NCBI RefSeq assembly: GCF_030658505.1 | Contig: NZ_JAUTXR010000188.1 | Span: 38,126-102,125, forward strand | Direction: 5' to 3' | DNA: 64,000 nucleotides | Source: Stenotrophomonas raiganjensis (SeqCode) | Lineage (GTDB): Bacteria > Pseudomonadota > Gammaproteobacteria > Xanthomonadales > Xanthomonadaceae | Part shown: positions 9,529 through 17,771 of the stretch, piece by piece | Position numbering within the stretch: the stretch's first letter is position 1 | Layout of the letters: each line of letters starts with the position of its first letter | Position numbers and translations under genes: made by a program | Notes under the pieces: generated by a model | Databases searched by the model: none | What the model saw: the letters and a program-made list of their open reading frames with translations, nothing else | What the model was told of the DNA's origin: nothing

Positions 9529-9963
9529 ATGAACAAGTCCTTCGCCCTGCTGCTGGCCCTGTCCGCCGCATCGTTGGCCCCTGCCGCGCACGCTGCCGGC
9601 AACCTCGATTGCGAGCTGCGCTACAACCTCTCAGGCTGGTCGCTGATCTACAAGACCGCCTCCGGCAATGGCACGGTCACCTGCAGCAACGGCGCCAGCA
9701 TGCCGGTGCGCATCCAGATGAAGGGTGGCGGCCTGACGGTGGGCAAGTCGAAGATCACCAACGGGCGTGGCAGCTTCACCGGCGCGGTCAGCCTCAATGA
9801 ACTGCTGGGGACCTATGCTTCGGTGGGTGCACACGCCGGTGCGGTGAAATCCAGCAACGCGCAGGTGATGACCAAGGGGGACATCTCGCTGGCCCTGTCC
9901 GGTACCGGCAAGGGCTGGGACCTGGGCGTGGACGGCACCGCCTTCACCCTCAGCCGGCGTTGA
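9529..9963 (+). CDS. Small secreted protein, unknown function
   Basis: This is a 144-residue protein with a clean signal peptide (MNKSFALLLALSAASLAPAAHA, cleavage near residue 22). The mature part is Gly/Ser/Thr-rich and predicted beta-rich, with two cysteines (in LDCELRY and TVTCSNG) likely disulfide-linked. I do not recognise the family. It may be a small periplasmic beta-barrel or sandwich. The last 14 nt overlap the end of the convergent gene at 9950-10243. Confidence 0.7.
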   Translation: MNKSFALLLALSAASLAPAAHAAGNLDCELRYNLSGWSLIYKTASGNGTVTCSNGASMPVRIQMKGGGLTVGKSKITNGRGSFTGAVSLNELLGTYASVGAHAGAVKSSNAQVMTKGDISLALSGTGKGWDLGVDGTAFTLSRR

Positions 9964-10243
9964 GGCGGCGCGGCTCCGCAATGTCCCAGCTGATGCGGAC
10001 GTAGTGCTGGTCGGTGTCGCTCAGCAAACGTTCGACACCGAAACCATTGTTCAGTAGTTGTGCGCTCACGTCTTCGATGAGCTGTTCGCTGGCCATCACC
10101 TGGCTGAAGCCGAACACGATGTAGCGACGACCATTCTGCGAACCGGTCTGGATCGAGTTGTCGAGATCGCGGTAGAACTGTTCGATCGGGCGCTTGGCGG
10201 CAGCGGCGTTGGCGCGGGCCTGTTCGGCGGTGATGGTGATCAT
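9950..10243 (-). CDS. Conserved-looking small protein, unknown function
   Basis: This is a 97-residue cytoplasmic protein with no signal peptide or membrane segment. The N-terminus (MITITAEQARANAAAAKRPI) is helical and the middle predicted alpha/beta (GRRYIVFGFS, QHYVRISW). I do not recognise it. The reading frame has normal codon bias for this genome and an ATG at 10243. Its 3' end overlaps the convergent secreted-protein gene, so both stops fall in a shared 14-bp stretch. Confidence 0.6.
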   Translation of the reverse strand: MITITAEQARANAAAAKRPIEQFYRDLDNSIQTGSQNGRRYIVFGFSQVMASEQLIEDVSAQLLNNGFGVERLLSDTDQHYVRISWDIAEPRRLNAG

Positions 10244-10597
10244 GGGTTTCTACGTTGTGCGGGGGGAGCGCGCACGATAGCCAGCACCCGGATGTGAATT
10301 CCGGGCGTGATGCACAACACTTCCCGTTTGCAGCAATTCCTAACCCGGGGTGAGAACGTTGGGACAGGCAGGAAACGTGCTGCGCGATGGTGGACATCCT
10401 GCATCGACGTGAAGTCATCAGGAAGGGATGGGTGGCAACCCCTGTGCAGGCGTGCAACGCCCCCGCCCACAAGGGATCCCGCCGTGATCCGGGGGCTGTG
10501 GGCGCGCAGGCATTTACGTTTTCTTGATCCTGCAGTAACCCTGCAGTGAATAACAGGGACATCCCAGCGATTCTGCTGGGATCATAGGAGACGCTGA
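10244..10597. other. Divergent intergenic region, 354 bp
   Basis: No gene is supported here. The region separates the minus-strand 97-residue gene from the plus-strand secreted protein at 10598. It ends with a perfect 8-bp hairpin and an AGGAG ribosome binding site. Short frames across it have no start signal or family similarity. Promoters for both flanking genes must lie within it, but none is clear enough to name. Confidence 0.5.
10561..10582 (+). promoter_or_regulatory. Leader hairpin just before the ribosome binding site
   Basis: ATCCCAGC, a 6-nt loop GATTCT, then GCTGGGAT form a perfect 8-bp stem. It ends 3 nt before AGGAG (10586-10590) and 15 nt before the ATG at 10598. Position suggests a role in mRNA stability or translation of the secreted protein. 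Function is inference. Confidence 0.45.
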
Positions 10598-11005
10598 ATG
10601 GAGTTCAGAACGTCCGTGCTGCTCGCGGCCCTCATCGCCGCGCCCGCCATCGCCCACGCCGAAGTCTGCCTGTCCGACAGCGGAATCGTCGTGTCCTGTC
10701 CAAGCCTGTTGCCGCATCCCGTGACGTCCCGGTTCGAGATTGGGACCTTGCCGCGTGTGGCGGGCTCGCCCTCGGAGATCTACATCACAGGGGGCGGCCA
10801 GGTGGATGGAACGAGTAATTTCTCGGTGTATGCCAATGGCCAGTTCCTGTGCCGTACCAATGACAATCTCGACGGTGGCAACACCACGCCGATCCGACAT
10901 TGCACCGCGACCATCGCAACGCCTGGAACCTATGTGATCTCGGCGTCGCGCAACAATGCCGGCAACTTTTTGGCGCCGATGGACGAAGTGATCAACGTCC
11001 AGTAA
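10598..11005 (+). CDS. Small secreted protein, unknown function
   Basis: This is a 135-residue protein with a signal peptide (MEFRTSVLLAALIAAPAIAHA, cleavage about 21/22). The mature part has cysteines in EVCLSDSG, VSCPSL, FLCRTND and RHCTAT, probably forming two disulfides, and a predicted beta-sandwich (FSVYANGQFLC, GTYVISASRNN) that resembles an Ig-like or pilus-type fold. No family could be assigned. The start has an AGGAG box at 10586. Confidence 0.65.
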   Translation: MEFRTSVLLAALIAAPAIAHAEVCLSDSGIVVSCPSLLPHPVTSRFEIGTLPRVAGSPSEIYITGGGQVDGTSNFSVYANGQFLCRTNDNLDGGNTTPIRHCTATIATPGTYVISASRNNAGNFLAPMDEVINVQ

Positions 11006-11072
11006 GCGGTTGTCCGCTGATCCTGGCCCCGGGGCAGGGACCCGGGGCCGCATGGCCGCAGGAGCGGTTTCT

Positions 11073-12227
11073 TCACCGACGCGCTGGACGTCCCGGGCGT
11101 TCGCCGTCAACTGACCGACCCCGCTGCAGCCACAGCGCCAGCAGGCCACACGCGATGAGGGTCGGTGCGAGCAGCTGCAGTGCACCGACCAGCGCCATCG
11201 CCGCACCGATCAGCAGGTAGTAGAGCAGGCCGAACAGCGCGCCCGCACTGCCGAGGCAGTGTGGATAGCCGCGCAGGGCCTGGCCGAGCACGTTGGGGAT
11301 GGCGAGGCCGAACCCGGTCACCACCGGTACCATCGCCACAACCAGCGCGGGGTGATCCTGCAGCAGCGCTGCCGACAGGCCGCCGCCCAGCAGCAGTGCT
11401 GCGGCGAGGCGGATACGGATGGCGGGTGTCACGCCGGCTCGCAGCAGGCGGCCATTCACCCAGGCACCGAGCGCCGAGCCCAGCGCCAGTACCGCGCCAC
11501 TGGCACCGAACCAAGACAACGGCCAGTGCAGGCGTTCGAATACGAACGGGCCCAGCGCGTACCAGCTGTACATGGCGACGTTGAACGCCATCACCAACAG
11601 CGCCTGTGACCAGATCCAGCGGTCGCAAAGCAGTTGCCGCAGCAACGGCAGCAAGGGCGCCTGCACGGCCCGTGCAGGACGGCTCTCGTGCAGGCCTGCT
11701 GCAGTACCGGCGATCAGCAGCGCAGCGATCAGCAACAGTCCGGCCTGGACACCGGCATAGCCATTCGCGGTCACCAGCAGGCTGCCCAGTGCCAGGCCGA
11801 TGGCCGGACTCAACGCCAGCGCCATGCCGATCCAGGAAAACGCCTGTGCCAGCGCGGGGCCCTGCAGGCGGTCGCGCAGCACGGTCTGGGTCACCACTGA
11901 AGCGGCGGCCGCACCCACCGCGGCCAATGTCTGGACCAGCAGCACCTGCCCGAAACTGTTCGCCCGCAGGCCGAACAGCGCGGCGACTGAGAAGGTGGCC
12001 AGGCCGGCCAGCATGGCCGGGCGTCGGCCCAGGCGGTCCGCGAGCCGCCCCCACAGCAGCACACCCGCAGCGAAGCCGAACAGGTACAGGCTCATCGCCT
12101 GGCTGGCGGCAGCGGGCGGCAGCGCGAAGCGCTCGGCCAGATCGGCCAGTGCCGGGCTGTACAGGGTCTGCGCCAGCTGAGGGAACATCAGCAGCGCGAT
12201 GGTGAGCAACAACAGGCGACGCGACAT
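11073..12227 (-). CDS. MFS drug/metabolite exporter
   Basis: This is a 384-residue major facilitator protein with about 12 membrane helices. The motif-A loop is GRLADRLGRRPAMLAG after helix 2. The Bcr/CflA-like profile includes QTLYSPALADLAERF in helix 1 and VTQTVLRDRLQG. The ATG at 12227 (MSRRLLLL) gives a normal N-terminus; an upstream in-frame start would add 39 residues through the regulator's promoter. It is divergent from an AraC-family gene, the usual arrangement for locally regulated efflux. The substrate is unknown. Confidence 0.87.
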   Translation of the reverse strand: MSRRLLLLTIALLMFPQLAQTLYSPALADLAERFALPPAAASQAMSLYLFGFAAGVLLWGRLADRLGRRPAMLAGLATFSVAALFGLRANSFGQVLLVQTLAAVGAAAASVVTQTVLRDRLQGPALAQAFSWIGMALALSPAIGLALGSLLVTANGYAGVQAGLLLIAALLIAGTAAGLHESRPARAVQAPLLPLLRQLLCDRWIWSQALLVMAFNVAMYSWYALGPFVFERLHWPLSWFGASGAVLALGSALGAWVNGRLLRAGVTPAIRIRLAAALLLGGGLSAALLQDHPALVVAMVPVVTGFGLAIPNVLGQALRGYPHCLGSAGALFGLLYYLLIGAAMALVGALQLLAPTLIACGLLALWLQRGRSVDGERPGRPARR

Positions 12228-12317
12228 GCGGACGCTCCAGAGGCTGGGCCGCGCATTGTGGTTGCGGACGCGATGGCGCACTCTGTCTGTTCTGCCAGTA
12301 AATATCTGAAATCGGAC

Positions 12318-13106
12318 ATGGCGTGGTTGCAGCCCGATGCACATTTCGACGCCGACGCCTGGGCCGCGCCGGTACTGGGTATCGCCTCATCGCTGGCCGA
12401 CCACGATTCGGGTTGGCACCAGCATGCACGCGCGCAGCTGCTCTACACCCGGCAGGGCTGCACGCGCCTGACCTATGGAGATCGCATCAGCCTGCTGCCG
12501 CCGTCACGCGCAGCCTGGATTCCAGGTGGGCTTACTCATCGGGCACAGATGCGCCAGGCGGTCGACTACCGTTCGCTGTACTTCGACGCTGCGTTGTCGG
12601 CGCAGTTGCCGCAACAGCCGGCGATCATCAGTGTTGGTCCGCTGCTGCAGGCCTTGCTGGAGCCGATCGCGCAGGCGCCATTCGACCATGACTGGCAGGC
12701 GCCGCGCGCGCACCACCAGCTGGCGTTGTGCGTACTGGAGATCGCTGCTGCGCCGGTGGCGCCGATGGACCTACCTTTGCCTCGTGATCCGCGGATCGCA
12801 CGGTGCCTCCCGGTGGCCGAACAGCTGCCGCCCGAACTGGGGGCGCTGGCCGCGCGCACGGGCCTGAGCGTGCGTACCGTCGGCCGGTTGATGCAGCGTG
12901 ATACCGGCATGAGCTATCAGGCCTGGCGCCAGCAATGGCGCCTGATGCGGGCCATGGAGCTGCTGCTGCTTGGCCATCGCGTCGCGCATGTGGCGCAGGA
13001 CACGGGTTTCTCCGCCGAGAGTCCGTTCATCGCCTTCTTCCGCAGCATGACCGGCACCACACCCGCCGCGTTCCAGCGCCACGCAACAGGGGACGGAGGG
13101 GATTAA
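12318..13106 (+). CDS. AraC-family transcriptional regulator
   Basis: This is a 262-residue regulator: an N-terminal cupin-like sensor (HQHARAQLLYTRQGCTRLTY at about 34-53) and a C-terminal double helix-turn-helix (ALAARTGLSVRTVGRLMQRD, then HRVAHVAQDTGFSAESPFIA). I take the ATG at 12318 (MAWLQPDAHF); an earlier ATG at 12273 would add 15 residues and crowd the MFS promoter. It most likely controls the divergent MFS gene. The final codons (GDGGD) and the stop lie inside the left arm of a 26-bp inverted repeat, so the C-terminus has been shaped by that element. Confidence 0.88.
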   Translation: MAWLQPDAHFDADAWAAPVLGIASSLADHDSGWHQHARAQLLYTRQGCTRLTYGDRISLLPPSRAAWIPGGLTHRAQMRQAVDYRSLYFDAALSAQLPQQPAIISVGPLLQALLEPIAQAPFDHDWQAPRAHHQLALCVLEIAAAPVAPMDLPLPRDPRIARCLPVAEQLPPELGALAARTGLSVRTVGRLMQRDTGMSYQAWRQQWRLMRAMELLLLGHRVAHVAQDTGFSAESPFIAFFRSMTGTTPAAFQRHATGDGGD

Positions 13107-13165
13107 GTCGCTTTCGCCCTTTCGACACAGGCCGTGGCAAAAGCGACTTAATCCCCTCCGTCCCC
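13089..13165. repeat. Perfect 26-bp inverted repeat at the end of the AraC gene
   Basis: The arms 13089-13114 and 13140-13165 are exact reverse complements, separated by 25 nt. The left arm begins GGGGACGGAGGGGATTAAG and contains the TAA stop of the AraC-family gene (13104-13106). Its length and perfection are far beyond a simple terminator. It looks like a dispersed Xanthomonad intergenic palindrome, which is an impression, not a search result. Confidence 0.85.
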
Positions 13166-13174
13166 TTTTCAACG

Positions 13175-13204
13175 AAAAACCCCGGCTTGCGCCGGGGTTT
13201 TTCA
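13175..13204. terminator. Bidirectional intrinsic terminator
   Basis: AAAAACCCCGGC, loop TTGC, GCCGGGGTTTTT form a G+C-rich stem flanked by A- and T-tracts. It serves the minus-strand scpA-scpB-rluB operon (rluB stop at 13224) and can also stop plus-strand transcripts from the AraC-family gene. Confidence 0.85.
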
Positions 13205-13223
13205 TTTCAGGCGTGCCGGTGGA

Positions 13224-14873
13224 TCAGCCGCCGCGCGGGCCGCTGCGGCGCGGGCCGCCCGGACCGCGGTTGCCGCCGGGGCCACCCGGGCCACGGTTGC
13301 CACCCGGACCGCCGGGGCCGCGGTTACCGCCCGGGCCACGGTTGTTGCCACCGCCCGGACCGCGACCGCCCGGACGGGCGCCGTGTGCCGGCTTCGGGCT
13401 GCCATACGGGTTGAAGCCCGGGGTGGCGTGGTCGGACGGGAAGCTCGGGGCATTGCCCGGATGACCGTACGGGTGCTTGTTGCCCTGGCCCTGCGAGCGG
13501 TTGCCGGCACCGGCCGGACGACCCTGGCCGCCTGCGCCGCCACGGCCTTCACCGCCGAAGCCGCCACGGCCCTGGCCGCCACCGGCGCCTGCGCCCGGCC
13601 CCTTCGGCTTGCCGTACGGACGGCCCTGGCCGCCTGCGCCCGGACCACGGGCCCCCGGGCCACGTGCGCCCGGACCGGCATTGCGGTGGCCGCTCGGGCC
13701 GGTGCTCACGCCATCCGGCACGTACCAGGTGCGGAACGCGGCCGGGTTGCCTTCCGGCAGCGAACGGTCATTCTTCGGCGCGCGCTGCTTGAACGGCTTC
13801 TGCGACTGCTTTGCTGCCGCTTCACCGCTGACAGTCAGGCCGCCCTTGAAGCCGCCACCCTTGCCGCCGCGGCCACGGCCGCGGTCTTCGCGGACGTTGT
13901 CGAAGCGGCGCAGCTCGCGACCTTCATCGGCGGTGTTGTGGCCGTTGACGTAGGCGTTGCCGCGGCCACCTTCGCGCACGCGCACGGTGGTCTTGGCGGC
14001 GCGACGCTGGCCGATCACCGGCTGCAGGGTCAGTGCCGACGGTGCGCCTTCTTCCAGCTTCAGCTGTGCACGCAGGGCTTCCACCTGGGCGGTGCCCAGT
14101 TCCACCGAATGGCCACGGGCCAGTTCGCGCGGCAGGCTCACCTTGCCGTAGCGGGTGCGCTTCAGGCGGCTGACCTGGCAGCCCTGCGATTCCCACAGGC
14201 GGCGCACTTCACGGTTGCGGCCTTCCTTCACCACGACGCGGAACCAGTCGTGCGAGTCGGTGCCGCCGATGCGTTCGATCTCGTCGAACTTGGCCGGGCC
14301 ATCTTCCAGGGCAACGCCACGGGCGAGGCGGTCGACGATGGCGTCGGAGACCTTTTCCTCGCCTTCCGGCGCGCGCACGCGCACCACGTATTCGCGCTCG
14401 ACCTCGAACGACGGGTGCATCATGGCGTTGGCCAGTTCACCGTCGGTGGTGGCCAGCAGCAGGCCGGTGGTGTTGATGTCCAGGCGGCCGATCGCGATCC
14501 AGCGCGCGCCCTTCAGTGGCGGCAGCGACTCGAACACGGTCGGGCGGCCTTCGGGGTCTTCGCGGGTGGTCACTTCGCCTTCCGGCTTGTTGTAGACCAG
14601 CACGCGCGACGGCTCGGCCAGGGCGGTGGCGACGAAGCCGCGGCCGTCCAGCTCGATCCTGTCGCCGCTCTTGACCGACATGCCGGTCTGCGCGACTTCG
14701 CCATTGACCTTGACCAGGCCTTCGGCGATGCGCTGTTCCAGCGCGCGGCGCGAGCCAAGGCCGGCCTGGGCCAGCACCTTGTGCAGGCGTTCTTCCAACT
14801 TGAACTGTTCGGAGGTGGCTTCACGCTTGAGCGAGAGCTTGTTCAACGACAGCTTGCGAGGGGTGTCACTCAT
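13224..14873 (-). CDS. rluB: 23S rRNA pseudouridine synthase RluB with long Gly/Arg tail
   Basis: This is a 549-residue RluB/RsuA-family enzyme that isomerises uridine 2605 (E. coli numbering) of 23S rRNA. An S4 RNA-binding domain (about 27-75) is followed by the catalytic domain with D132 in IGRLDINTTGLLL. The C-terminal ~220 residues are low-complexity, ending in GGNRGPGGP repeats of 9 residues (27 bp) that are also visible as DNA repeats at 13230-13350. The ATG at 14873 (MSDTPRK) overlaps the scpB stop, so translation is coupled. The tail is much longer than in E. coli and may bind RNA; that role is inference. Confidence 0.9.
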   Translation of the reverse strand: MSDTPRKLSLNKLSLKREATSEQFKLEERLHKVLAQAGLGSRRALEQRIAEGLVKVNGEVAQTGMSVKSGDRIELDGRGFVATALAEPSRVLVYNKPEGEVTTREDPEGRPTVFESLPPLKGARWIAIGRLDINTTGLLLATTDGELANAMMHPSFEVEREYVVRVRAPEGEEKVSDAIVDRLARGVALEDGPAKFDEIERIGGTDSHDWFRVVVKEGRNREVRRLWESQGCQVSRLKRTRYGKVSLPRELARGHSVELGTAQVEALRAQLKLEEGAPSALTLQPVIGQRRAAKTTVRVREGGRGNAYVNGHNTADEGRELRRFDNVREDRGRGRGGKGGGFKGGLTVSGEAAAKQSQKPFKQRAPKNDRSLPEGNPAAFRTWYVPDGVSTGPSGHRNAGPGARGPGARGPGAGGQGRPYGKPKGPGAGAGGGQGRGGFGGEGRGGAGGQGRPAGAGNRSQGQGNKHPYGHPGNAPSFPSDHATPGFNPYGSPKPAHGARPGGRGPGGGNNRGPGGNRGPGGPGGNRGPGGPGGNRGPGGPRRSGPRGG

Positions 14874-15741
14874 CAGTTTTGCTCCGGCCGACGGTTTCGA
14901 GGTCGGCCTCTGGTTCGGAATCGGCTTGGTCAACAGCCACGGTCGTCATCGCGACGGCGTTGTCTTCGCGTTCGTTCACTGGCACCGCGCGCTCGCCCGG
15001 CGCGGAATCGGGGTGCCCATCATCGAAGGGCGAAGGTGCTTGCTCATCGGAGGCCGGTGCAGGGGCTGCATCGGCGGAATCGGGGGTGTCACTGCCGGCC
15101 AGGCCGGCGTCATCGTTCGCGGCAGCACCATCTGTGCCGGCCGAGATGTCCGGACCGTCGGCGCCTGCGGCGGCCGGCGCATCGCGGTCCAGCGCCAGCT
15201 GCGGTTCCAGCTCGCCCAGGTCCTTCAGTTCCGACAATGGCGGCAGCTCATCCAGCCGCTTCAGGCCGAAGTAGTCCAGGAAGCCTTTGGTGGTGCCGAA
15301 CAGGGCCGGCTTGCCGGGCACGTCGCGGTGGCCGACCACGCGGATCCATTCGCGTTCTTCCAGCGCCTGGATGATGTTGCTGCTGACCGCCACGCCGCGT
15401 ACCTGCTCGATCTCGCCGCGGGTGATCGGCTGCCGGTAGGCGATCAGTGCCAGGGTTTCCAGGGTGGCACGGGTGTAGCGGGTCTTGCGTTCGGTCCACA
15501 GCCGGCTGATCCAGCCATGCACTTCGCCGGTGACCTGGTAGCGGAAACCGGAGGCGACCTCGACCAGTTCCACGCCGCGGCCTTCGCAGGCCTCGCGCAG
15601 GCGTTCCAGCGCACGTTCGATGCTGCCCGGCGGTGCCGGTTCCTCTTCCGGGAACAGGTCCTTCAGCTGGGCCAGGGTGAGCGGCTGGCTGGAGGCCAGC
15701 AGGGCACCTTCGACAATGCGGTTGATCAGCAATTGATCCAT
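14866..15741 (-). CDS. scpB: Segregation and condensation protein ScpB
   Basis: This is a 291-residue partner of SMC and ScpA in chromosome condensation. Two winged-helix domains occupy about 1-170: ALLASSQPLTLAQLKDLFPEE, then TLETLALIAYRQPITRGEIEQVRG, the strongest family motif, followed by FGTTKGFLDYFGL. The last ~100 residues are Ala/Asp/Pro-rich and apparently disordered. It lies 13 bp after scpA and overlaps rluB, an order common in gammaproteobacteria. Confidence 0.93.
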   Translation of the reverse strand: MDQLLINRIVEGALLASSQPLTLAQLKDLFPEEEPAPPGSIERALERLREACEGRGVELVEVASGFRYQVTGEVHGWISRLWTERKTRYTRATLETLALIAYRQPITRGEIEQVRGVAVSSNIIQALEEREWIRVVGHRDVPGKPALFGTTKGFLDYFGLKRLDELPPLSELKDLGELEPQLALDRDAPAAAGADGPDISAGTDGAAANDDAGLAGSDTPDSADAAPAPASDEQAPSPFDDGHPDSAPGERAVPVNEREDNAVAMTTVAVDQADSEPEADLETVGRSKTDE

Positions 15742-15754
15742 CGGCAGTCAGCGC

Positions 15755-16660
15755 TCACTCGTCTGCATTGGCGGCGTCGTTGTCGTCGAACTCGCTGCTG
15801 AACTGCAGCGGGGCATTGGTATTGCCAGCGGCCAGTGATTTCACGTAGATCGGCGCCAGCGGCTCTTCCTGGACGATGTCCAGCAGCTGTTCCTTGGCCA
15901 GTTCCAGCACCGCCAGGAACGTGACCAGCACGCCCAGCTTGCCTTCTTCGGCGGTGAACAGCCCTTCAAAACGATAGAACTTGCCGTCCTCCAGGCGCCC
16001 CAGCACTTCGCCCATGCGTTGCCGCACGCTCAGTGCTTCACGCTTGATGGCGTGGCCGCTGAACAGCTCGGCGCGCTTGAGCACGTCGTGCAGGGCCAGC
16101 AGCATTTCCTTCAGGTCCACCGGTGGCGGCAGCTTCACCGCAGCGCGTTCGGGCATGAAGGCATGGGCCACGCTGGTGTCGCGGTCCTGGCGGGGCAGGG
16201 CGTCGATGTCCTCGGCGGCCTGCTTGAAGCGTTCGTACTCCTGCAGCCGGCGCACCAGTTCGGCGCGCGGATCGGCCTCATCGCCGTCTTCGCTGACCGG
16301 GCGCGGCAGCAGCATGCGCGACTTCACTTCGGCCAGGATCGCGGCCATCACCAGGTACTCGGCGGCCAGCTCGAAGCGCAGTTCGCGCATCACGGTGATG
16401 TATTCCACGTACTGCCGGGTGATCTCGGCCACGGGAATGTCCAGCACGTCCAGGTTCTGGCGCCGGATCAGGTACAGCAGCAGGTCCAGCGGGCCTTCGA
16501 AGGCATCCAGGATGACTTCCAGCGCGTCCGGCGGAATGTACAGGTCCTGCGGAATCTGCAGGACCGGTTGCCCATGCACCACGGCCAGCGGCATTTCCTG
16601 CTGCTGGGGGGCGGGCGGCCGGGTTGGCGGGTTCGCGTCGAGCGCGAGTTCGGAAGTCAT
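15755..16660 (-). CDS. scpA: Segregation and condensation protein ScpA
   Basis: This is a 301-residue kleisin subunit of the SMC-ScpAB condensin. The N-terminal SMC-binding segment is FEGPLDLLLYLIRRQNLDVLDI (about 53-74), followed by ITRQYVEYI and the helical AAEYLVMAAILAEVKSRMLLPR. The C-terminal winged helix includes GVLVTFLAVLELAKEQLL. It is the first gene of scpA-scpB-rluB. A short Pro/Gln-rich N-terminus precedes the conserved part; the ATG at 16660 is the first in frame. Confidence 0.93.
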   Translation of the reverse strand: MTSELALDANPPTRPPAPQQQEMPLAVVHGQPVLQIPQDLYIPPDALEVILDAFEGPLDLLLYLIRRQNLDVLDIPVAEITRQYVEYITVMRELRFELAAEYLVMAAILAEVKSRMLLPRPVSEDGDEADPRAELVRRLQEYERFKQAAEDIDALPRQDRDTSVAHAFMPERAAVKLPPPVDLKEMLLALHDVLKRAELFSGHAIKREALSVRQRMGEVLGRLEDGKFYRFEGLFTAEEGKLGVLVTFLAVLELAKEQLLDIVQEEPLAPIYVKSLAAGNTNAPLQFSSEFDDNDAANADE

Positions 16661-17029
16661 CTAATGGACATCAGGATTGCAACGGACCAGTCGCGGCACC
16701 GGGTTCGCCGGGCCAACGCCACGGCGCCCCAGGGCACCAGACACGCCGGGATCGGCGCGATTCCACACATATCAAACAGCAGGACGCGCCGCAGGAGACG
16801 GCAGCGACAAAACTACGGGGAGGTCGTCTACGTGGCCCGGCCAGGTGGTCCGGTTTGAAGCAGCGGGACGATCGTCGGGGGCTGCGTTGGCCGCAAAAAC
16901 CGACGGGCTGCTGCATCCAGCCACGTGCAATGGAGTCTAGGGTAAGCCTTTGTCGCGCCAGTGTCCAGCCGGGCCGGGGCAGGGGCCGCATTGGCTAGAA
17001 TCTGCGCACCCGACAACGCAAGTGAGGAA
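16661..17029. other. Divergent intergenic region, 369 bp
   Basis: This separates scpA (minus) from the yciI-like gene (plus). A 106-codon minus-strand frame (16671-16991) crosses it but is Arg/Trp/Cys-rich, has no recognisable domain and no ribosome site, and reads as chance. GTGAGGA at 17022-17028 is the ribosome site of the plus-strand gene. No clear promoter or repeat was seen. Confidence 0.5.
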
Positions 17030-17335
17030 ATGCCGGTGTGGTATGTGATCGAAGGCTATGACGGCCAGGATGTGCTGGCGCAGCGGCTGCAGGCGCGGCC
17101 GGAACACCTGGCGCGGCTGCACGCGCTGCGCGACGAAGGGCGCCTGCTGCTGGCCGGCCCGTGCCCGGCGGTGGACAGCGAAGACCCGGGCCCGGCCGGT
17201 TTCAGTGGTTCGGTGGTGATTGCGCAGTTCGAGTCGCTTCCACAGGCCCAGGCCTGGGCCGATGCCGACCCTTACGTGGCGGCCGGCGTCTACACCCGCG
17301 TCCAGGTGCGCCCCTTCCGCAAGGTCCTGCCGTGA
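17030..17335 (+). CDS. YciI-family protein
   Basis: This is a 101-residue protein of the dimeric alpha+beta-barrel YciI family. The family residues are the N-terminal [20 protein letters not shown], the [22 protein letters not shown] helix with its conserved His, and [13 protein letters not shown] near the end. YciI proteins resemble muconolactone isomerases; their substrates are mostly unknown. The ATG at 17030 follows a GTGAGGA box. The stop overlaps the GTG start of bolA, which indicates one transcript. Confidence 0.87.
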   Translation: MPVWYVIEGYDGQDVLAQRLQARPEHLARLHALRDEGRLLLAGPCPAVDSEDPGPAGFSGSVVIAQFESLPQAQAWADADPYVAAGVYTRVQVRPFRKVLP

Positions 17336-17607
17336 ACGCGGAGCGGATCGAGCGGATCCGTGACGCACTGCAGCAGGCGCTGGCCCCGAGCATCCTGGAG
17401 ATCGAGGATGACAGCCACCGCCACGCTGGCCATGCCGGCGCACGCGATGGTCGCGGCCATTTCAACGTCCACGTGGTCAGTGAGCGCTTCGCCGGACTGG
17501 GACAGCTGGCCCGGCACCGCGCGGTCTATGCCGCGCTGGGGTCGATGATGGACACCGATATCCACGCGTTGTCCATCCGCGCACAGACCCCGTCAGAACA
17601 GGGCTGA
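17332..17607 (+). CDS. bolA: BolA-family protein
   Basis: This is a 91-residue BolA-like protein. The family core is [16 protein letters not shown] (conserved His residues), then [22 protein letters not shown] and the C-terminal [10 protein letters not shown]. BolA proteins partner monothiol glutaredoxins in iron-sulfur handling and can act in morphology and stress responses. The GTG start at 17332 overlaps the TGA of the yciI-like gene, a pairing often seen in gamma- and betaproteobacteria. Confidence 0.92.
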   Translation: MNAERIERIRDALQQALAPSILEIEDDSHRHAGHAGARDGRGHFNVHVVSERFAGLGQLARHRAVYAALGSMMDTDIHALSIRAQTPSEQG

Positions 17608-17621
17608 GCCCTTGTCCCGCA

Positions 17622-17660
17622 CTGTCCTGGCGGGTCCCCTCCGGGGCGCGCCCAGGACAG
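17622..17660 (+). terminator. Hairpin after bolA
   Basis: CTGTCCTGG (17622-17630) and CCAGGACAG (17652-17660) form a 9-bp stem with a G+C-rich inner stem. No strong T-tract follows, so termination is plausible but not certain. Confidence 0.45.
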
Positions 17661-17713
17661 AATTCCATGTCCATTTCGGGACATTCGCCTAACGGACTGT
17701 TTACAAGCCCAGA

Positions 17714-17727
17714 TGGAAACGCTTACA
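17714..17727 (+). promoter_or_regulatory. LacI-type operator, first site
   Basis: TGGAAACGCTTACA fits the LacI-family operator pattern TGNAANCGNTNNCA with the central CG typical of these sites. It lies 45 bp before the regulator's GTG start. A second match to the same pattern precedes the GH144-type gene at 22132. Autoregulation plus control of the locus is inferred. Confidence 0.7.
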
Positions 17728-17771
17728 TTCCGCGCCAATGCTGGTAGGTCCAAGCCGTGGAGGGCGGCTTC

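Noticed and set aside
13230..13350. Tandem DNA repeat as a separate element
   Set aside because: It is the coding of the RluB tail (27-bp units), in frame and with normal codon use.
16671..16991. 106-codon minus-strand frame upstream of scpA
   Set aside because: No ribosome site, no domain, Arg/Trp/Cys-rich chance composition; left as intergenic.
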